A stretch of DNA of 40,556 nucleotides from Fodinibius salsisoli (GTDB taxonomy: Bacteria > Bacteroidota > Rhodothermia > Balneolales > Balneolaceae), in NCBI RefSeq assembly GCF_026229185.1, contig NZ_JAGGJA010000023.1, forward strand, positions 1 to 40,556, given 5' to 3'. This document shows, piece by piece, positions 36,521-40,556 of the stretch (positions within the stretch are counted from its first letter, which is position 1; each line of letters opens with the position of its first letter). A model generated the notes under the pieces. That model worked only from the letters and a program-made list of their open reading frames with translations. It had not been told where the DNA came from and searched no databases. A program made the translations under genes and the position numbers.

Positions 36521-37232
36521 TTATACTGACATATACAATGGTAGCAAAAAATATGCTAAGTCGCTACTGCCCTTGCCATTCTACCCATTTTGCCCGCCCC
36601 TTGTCAAACTTACCTTTTGCGGCTGGGGCCTGCCCCTTCAAAGGGGGAATCTGGGTATTTCTTTATCCTCTCTGGCCTAAATAAATTCTGCTGGAGAAAG
36701 TTTTAAACTCTCACAGGATAGCAAAACCCACCCCTTAATCCCCTCCCACGGAGGGGAGATAAGATTGAAATTACAATAAGATACCCGGCCTAAGAAAGGT
36801 GAGGTGACCGTATCGGCGGGACGAATGGGAGCGTAAAGAAATCATTTCTGTCTGAGAATTGGTGGTTTTCCAGCTCGAGTTAAATGATTTTAGCGACGTG
36901 AAGCCCGACGGGGAGCCGAAGCTTTCTCAGTCGGTGACTTTTTTGCGTTTCGTTTTTTGGTCACCCAAAAAATGGAACATAAAAAGAATACAGACCGTAC
37001 TATTGCTTCTGTCTTCGTATATAGAGATTCATCGGCTCCTGATATCCAAACACCCCTCCCGCTGCGCGGCACTCCCCTCAAGGGGAGAATTCGATACGAG
37101 CTTTTAAATAGTTCTGAGGCACAAAATAAGAGCCCCTCCTTGTGGCGCAATTTTCGCCAGAGGGAGAGGAACAGAACAAAGCGCCTCCTGCACCCTGCGT
37201 GAAGGCCTATTACGGTGAAGTAAACCAACGTA

Positions 37233-37309
37233 GCTCAAGGGGAGTTGTACTCCCGATCGTTTTTCGGCTCATGCTATTGGATAACGGGAGTGTAACTCCC
37301 TCGGAGCCT
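37233..37309 (-). repeat. twin-hairpin dispersed element, copy 3
   Basis: On the minus strand: GGGAGT-tac-ACTCCC, linker with CAATAGCATGAGCCGAAAAACGATC, then GGGAGT-aca-ACTCCCC. It aligns along its full length with copy 1 at 2731. Confidence 0.75.
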
Positions 37310-37450
37310 TGGGTCTGACCGCTGCAAATATCCCCTTTCAAAACCTGTCCAGAGCTATTCGGGAGGGAGCCAGGGGAATTTAGGGTTACAAAACAGTAGG
37401 GGCAGGACGCGCCGTGTCCCTACTATAGTAATTCAATCATGGGTACCCAA

Positions 37451-37472
37451 GCGAGATAAATCTCGCCCTACA
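37451..37472 (+). repeat. variable-stem palindrome with CTACA tail
   Basis: GCGAGAT-AA-ATCTCGC followed by CCTACA, the covarying counterpart of 6727-6749. It partly covers the 3' end of the HTH gene (stop at 37468). Confidence 0.65.
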
Positions 37473-38850
37473 TCTCGGTATGCTTCTCCAGAAACCGCTT
37501 CAAATCCTCCTCATGATACCACACATTTTGTTTTAGTCGCAGCCTCTTGATCGGTTTTTCTGCCATATCCAGGTATTTCTTCAGGGTCTTGTGGTTTATC
37601 CCCATAGCTATTTCCACCTCCTGCTTATGTACATAGGTTTCCTGGAAAAATTTAACAAACGCACTGATCTCATTCTCAGCCGCACCGTTCCCCGCCGCTC
37701 CGTAGCTTACCTCTTCATCTTCTGACGTTCCAATAGATAACTTCTCTGAATCCATTAGCTGTTCAACCAGTAGCACCCACCGTCCGGCCTCCGACATGGG
37801 GTACTCCCCTCCGCTTCTATGATGGCTCAAATGCAGATCAAACCAGGAACGCACTTCAATCAGTTGCTGAAATCGTTGATGGATGGCCTTATCGTCTTCT
37901 CCGGCTACAAGGTTGGTAATCATCTGCCTTACCCATTCCCGGCAAAAATCAGCTTCACAGAGACGTTCCGGATGTCTCTCTAAAAAAGACGTCTCCATCT
38001 TCCACAAAAACAGCGCATTTTCCAGGTGATGGAATAATGCTGCCAATGTACGAAAGTCCGTTGTTTCCCCTCCCATAGCTGAAAGCCTGTTATCTATTTC
38101 ATCCATTACGTCCGTTATACCGGAGATCAACGGTTCATCCGCCCCTTCTGTTGTAGCCAGTTTGTGTAAATAATGATTGGACTGCTGCCTGTGCCATATC
38201 ACCGTTGGCCGGTGAGGGGAAGGATCGGGCGGACGTCGGTCAAGCAGTTCCAGATAGATATCAGCTTCAGAATAGACCTGTTTATTAAAGGCCGGATAGC
38301 GTTTCTGAAGATCCAGCAACAGGTTGGCGAGGCGCAGGCTTACGACCTCCATGACAAATTTGGATATCGGATTTTCTTTCTCCTCCGGATGGTACCTAAT
38401 GCGTTGCCTAATGGAGGAGATATCCAGCAAAAGGTTCTGAAGGTCACCCCGGACTACCGCATAGTGGTACTTCTGGTCCTCTGTTTCACCCCTTGATTCA
38501 ATAGATTCGATAGCCGAGCCATACCACTTAGAAAGATATTCTGCGATATATTTCTCATAGGCCCGTGCGATGCGACCTTCCGGTTCGGGCGTATCTACTT
38601 CGCTCAATAAGGGAGGTTGCGAGTGCTTTTTAACAGGCCGGCGGTCCCTCCGGCCTTCCATAAACCGAGTGGTGCCCTCCCTGGTCCAGGGGCGCCAGGA
38701 TCCGTACAGAAGTTGCGGAAGCAGGTGGTCTTTCTTTTTATCCATCTCTTTTGTCAAGTCTAACATTATGCGGTTATCTGAGATATGCGCATCTTTTCTT
38801 AAAAACTTATACAAATGTGATAGCAAATAGTGACAATTGCAACTTTCCAT
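37468..38850 (-). CDS. uncharacterised protein with C-terminal helix-turn-helix
   Basis: A 460-residue protein that I do not recognise over most of its length. The C-terminal 65 residues (about 395-460) read as a MerR/excisionase-like helix-turn-helix: VHKQEVEIAMGINHKTLKKYL, then a basic LRLKQNVWYHEEDLKRFLEKH wing. Residues 80-330 are helical and charged, with no obvious catalytic motif. Similar C-termini occur in Bacteroidota mobile-element regulators. ATG 38850 gives the full frame; an internal ATG at residue 29 (LDLTKEM) would drop a Cys/His-containing leader. An 11-bp iteron-like array sits directly upstream (38946-39020), a possible binding site. It may be an initiator or regulator of an integrated element, but this is inference. 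Confidence 0.65.
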   Translation of the reverse strand: MESCNCHYLLSHLYKFLRKDAHISDNRIMLDLTKEMDKKKDHLLPQLLYGSWRPWTREGTTRFMEGRRDRRPVKKHSQPPLLSEVDTPEPEGRIARAYEKYIAEYLSKWYGSAIESIESRGETEDQKYHYAVVRGDLQNLLLDISSIRQRIRYHPEEKENPISKFVMEVVSLRLANLLLDLQKRYPAFNKQVYSEADIYLELLDRRPPDPSPHRPTVIWHRQQSNHYLHKLATTEGADEPLISGITDVMDEIDNRLSAMGGETTDFRTLAALFHHLENALFLWKMETSFLERHPERLCEADFCREWVRQMITNLVAGEDDKAIHQRFQQLIEVRSWFDLHLSHHRSGGEYPMSEAGRWVLLVEQLMDSEKLSIGTSEDEEVSYGAAGNGAAENEISAFVKFFQETYVHKQEVEIAMGINHKTLKKYLDMAEKPIKRLRLKQNVWYHEEDLKRFLEKHTEM

Positions 38851-38945
38851 TCCCTCTCCCCGGATACCGAATATTTTTAGGTACCCACCGAAGCCCTGCC
38901 TAAAAAAATGGGCCTCCGTTGAGCTTTAAAATCCTTCGGTGGGGG

Positions 38946-39020
38946 TCCGGTGCCTCTCCGGTGGACCTCCGGTGCTGCTCCGTACCCCCTCCGTACCAAC
39001 CTCCTACCAAGGTCGGTGGC
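38946..39020. repeat. 11-bp iteron-like tandem array (about 7 units)
   Basis: Units start at 38946, 38957, 38968, 38979 and 38990, then 39002 and 39013: TCCGGTGcctc, TCCGGTGgacc, TCCGGTGctgc, TCCGTACcccc, TCCGTACcaacc, TCCTACCaagg, TCGGTGG. The TCC(G)G/TNN core is kept with one turn of helix between units. Confidence 0.7.
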
Positions 39021-39172
39021 GCCCATCCCAATCCCTTTCCGGCTGCACCGGAGATGGTACGGGGCGGGTACCGGGTTGATAGCGGACTGTTCCCGAAAAA
39101 TCCCGCTGTTTTTTCTTGTCATCCAGACGTTTGATTTCTTTCAACTGCCCAACCATACCAAAAGGCGCTATA

Positions 39173-39217
39173 GAAAAGATGTGAAAAGTATGGAAAAGAG
39201 TGGAAAAGCGGCGAAAA
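39173..39217. repeat. phased A-tracts, five units of 10 bp
   Basis: GAAAAG/GAAAAC starts at 39173, 39183, 39193, 39203 and 39213, an exact 10-base period. A4 tracts phased with the helix are expected to give intrinsically bent DNA. Confidence 0.75.
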
Positions 39218-39351
39218 CTGCCCTGACAAATTGCTAACGGCGATTTCAGCCCATAGATTCTTACCGAATCGCAGACGACGGTCCCCTGTCGGCTAAACCG
39301 GCAAGCCGCAGAATGCATCAATTATAACTAAACGCTATTAAGCAATATATT

Positions 39352-40020
39352 ATGGCAAAATATAATAATGGCGCGTTAGGTTCTTTCAAAGGTAAAGTCG
39401 GCAACCTTGTCGGCAGCTACTGGAGAGGAATTCCTTATATGCGCTCAGTACCCAGCCACGTAAAGGATCCCCAAACAAATGCACAACAAGTGCAGCGGGC
39501 CAAGTTTGGCCTGATGATGGGGTTCTTAAAGAAGATCAAACCGGTCTTAAAGGCCGGTTTTGAAACGGAGTCCAATCAGCGGACGGCCTTTAACAGTGCC
39601 GCATCCTTTAATCTCAAGAATGCAGTGACGGGCGAAGATCCTGAAAATCTGCAGATTGATTTTGCGGCGCTGACGGTTACCCGCGGTCCGCTAACCCCGG
39701 TCGATTCGGCTTCGTTCCAATCTGAAAATCCCGGGGAGGTTGTTATCAGCTGGCAATCGGATACAACCTTTGGCAGCGCTTCTGCCGACGATGAGGCTAT
39801 CATCCTGTTGTATAATACAACAAAGGATCGTGCTCTTTACATCGTAGAAGAAGGTCCCAAGCGGAGTGAAGAAACCTATACCCTCACCCTGCCGGCTGTA
39901 TACGAGGGAGATAACCTGGAAGGATACCTCTCTTTTGTCCGGCCGGATGGCTCTGAGGCATCAGACAGTACCTACCTGGGATCACTTACCGTAGCAGAAG
40001 AGCAGGTTCCCGAACCTTAA
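39352..40020 (+). CDS. DUF6266-like protein
   Basis: A 222-residue protein. The opening MAKYNNGALGSFKGKVGNLVGSYWRG, then RSVPSHVKDPQTNAQQVQRAKF, is the pattern of DUF6266 proteins of Bacteroidota (function unknown; family recalled from memory). The second half, from about 110, looks like a beta-rich Ig-like or fibronectin-like domain. No signal peptide. The gene is plus strand, divergent from the HTH gene, and closed by a strong hairpin terminator 51 bases after its stop. It is GC-richer than the glycan genes. Confidence 0.8.
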   Translation: MAKYNNGALGSFKGKVGNLVGSYWRGIPYMRSVPSHVKDPQTNAQQVQRAKFGLMMGFLKKIKPVLKAGFETESNQRTAFNSAASFNLKNAVTGEDPENLQIDFAALTVTRGPLTPVDSASFQSENPGEVVISWQSDTTFGSASADDEAIILLYNTTKDRALYIVEEGPKRSEETYTLTLPAVYEGDNLEGYLSFVRPDGSEASDSTYLGSLTVAEEQVPEP

Positions 40021-40071
40021 TCCGGGAGACCTGTCACCTATAAACAATCCTGGTATAATACCGGGAATAAT

Positions 40072-40103
40072 GGGCTGCCCGCCCCACCGGGCGGCCCTTT
40101 TTT
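40072..40103 (+). terminator. Rho-independent terminator of the DUF6266-like gene
   Basis: Ten-base stem GGGCTGCCCG / CGGGCGGCCC with one G-T pair, a six-base loop (40082-40087), then six T residues (40098-40103). Confidence 0.9.
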
Positions 40104-40429
40104 AAGATACTGAAGCTCCTCTATAAACTAAAGTGGCGGGCTTCATTATGTTTCGCGCGGAATGACAGCCGTTGATGGGACTGAGAAGCATTTTCACTTT
40201 AAAAAGCAATGTCATACTGAGCGGAGGGAACGGTAGCGAACGCAGTCGAAGTATCTCCTGCCACGGGGCTCGCGTAGAATCTAAAGGGCGACTCCTTCAA
40301 CCGTTAGTCAATCAAGTTAGGGAGATGGATTCGACTACGGCTCTAAAAAGCAGAGCCTTCGCTCACCATGACATCAACGCTGATTGGGAATACTCAGGAT
40401 AACAGCCGTTGATCCTAAAACGTAGCTCC
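40104..40429. other. non-coding, dispersed repeat fragments
   Basis: Contains 'aatgtcatactgagcgg...cgaagtatctcc', a short border motif common in intergenic DNA of this group, and then the right terminal repeat. No gene is supported. Confidence 0.55.
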
Positions 40430-40550
40430 GAGGGAATGCTATGACTTTATCAAGTCTTAGGCCACTTTTTTCTCCCGGTCAAACCGGGAGGTATGATCCG
40501 GGTCATAAAATTCCCCACTGTTCCAGATGGCACAACTAATGGTGATAAGT
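40430..40550. repeat. right copy of 121-bp terminal inverted repeat
   Basis: Perfect reverse complement of 1-121, followed by six further bases to the end of the window. Having the same repeat at both ends in opposite orientation fits either two inverted copies of one insertion sequence or an assembly that stops at a multicopy repeat. The same 8-bp stem-loop appears at 40472-40490. Confidence 0.9.
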
Positions 40551-40556
40551 TTGTTC

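Larger units (their letters stand above)
36389..37467. other. 1.1-kb non-coding gap upstream of Argonaute
   Basis: No gene and no recognisable effector. It contains two inverted copies of the twin-hairpin element and a CTACA-tailed palindrome at 37451. Confidence 0.6.
38851..39351. other. non-coding region with iteron-like and phased A-tract arrays
   Basis: It holds a 10-bp inverted repeat (CCCACCGAAG 38884-38893, CTTCGGTGGG 38934-38943), then the 11-bp array and the 10-bp A-tract array listed separately. Open frames here cross arrays whose periods are not multiples of three and are not credible genes. Confidence 0.65.

Noticed and set aside
37468-38850. HTH protein as the Argonaute effector
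   Set aside because: More than 1 kb of repeat-rich DNA separates the genes, and no nuclease, Sir2, TIR or membrane segment is seen. Kept only as a possibility.
38919-39237. Proline/arginine-rich open frames across the iteron region
   Set aside because: The arrays have periods of 11 and 10 bases, which do not preserve a reading frame, so coding constraint is unlikely.

Overview
The window reads as a chromosomal segment of a marine or halophilic member of the Bacteroidota/Balneolota-Rhodothermota side of the tree. This is inferred from gene content (a DUF6266-type protein, Bacteroidota-style PemK and VapBC modules), the lack of Shine-Dalgarno sites before most genes, and intergenic DNA packed with dispersed hairpin repeats. 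No rRNA, tRNA or CRISPR array is visible. The first 121 bases and bases 40430-40550 are perfect reverse complements, so the window is bounded by two inverted copies of one repeat. That repeat is probably the end of an insertion sequence and may be where an assembly broke.

Layout. 1-13.7 kb is a loose region. A metallo-beta-lactamase-fold hydrolase, a UDP-sugar dehydrogenase (wecC/wbpA type), wecA and wecB are separated by long non-coding stretches full of degenerate repeats and by three small toxin-antitoxin-like modules. Two of these modules are broken: a PemK toxin with a frameshift and a nucleotidyltransferase with an internal deletion. The intact vapBC pair sits between 118-bp direct repeats. 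wecB itself carries a TAG at codon 2.

13.9-33.8 kb is a compact minus-strand cluster for a surface polysaccharide, read from rfbB down to a polysaccharide deacetylase. It makes dTDP-4-keto-6-deoxyglucose (rfbA, rfbB), a 4-amino-4,6-dideoxy sugar (VioA/WecE-like aminotransferase) and a possible deoxyhexose branch (rfbC). It also encodes a Wzx flippase, an EpsG-type Wzy polymerase, a WecF-like 4-amido-sugar transferase, two GT4 enzymes, three sulfotransferases, a second DegT-like protein, a FemAB-like acyltransferase and a DUF3473 polysaccharide deacetylase. With wecA, wecB and wecC, the set resembles an enterobacterial-common-antigen pathway, but the sugar N-acetyltransferase WecD is missing.

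The most striking part is a translationally coupled sub-operon at 24.6-27.7 kb: phosphosulfolactate synthase (comA), a histidine phosphatase, an ATP-grasp ligase and an APS-reductase-like cysH. I infer a route from APS to sulfite, to phosphosulfolactate (with PEP), to sulfolactate, and then ATP-dependent amide transfer of sulfolactate onto an amine. The likely acceptor is the 4-amino sugar that WecD would otherwise acetylate. A sulfolactyl-decorated, sulfated glycan would be a new system as far as I can tell from the sequence alone.

34.3-40 kb holds a long prokaryotic Argonaute with an intact-looking guide 5'-phosphate pocket but a lost nuclease tetrad. Upstream lies an unrecognised protein with a C-terminal helix-turn-helix, then a 500-bp region with an 11-bp iteron-like array followed by 10-bp-phased A-tracts, then a DUF6266-like gene with a strong terminator.
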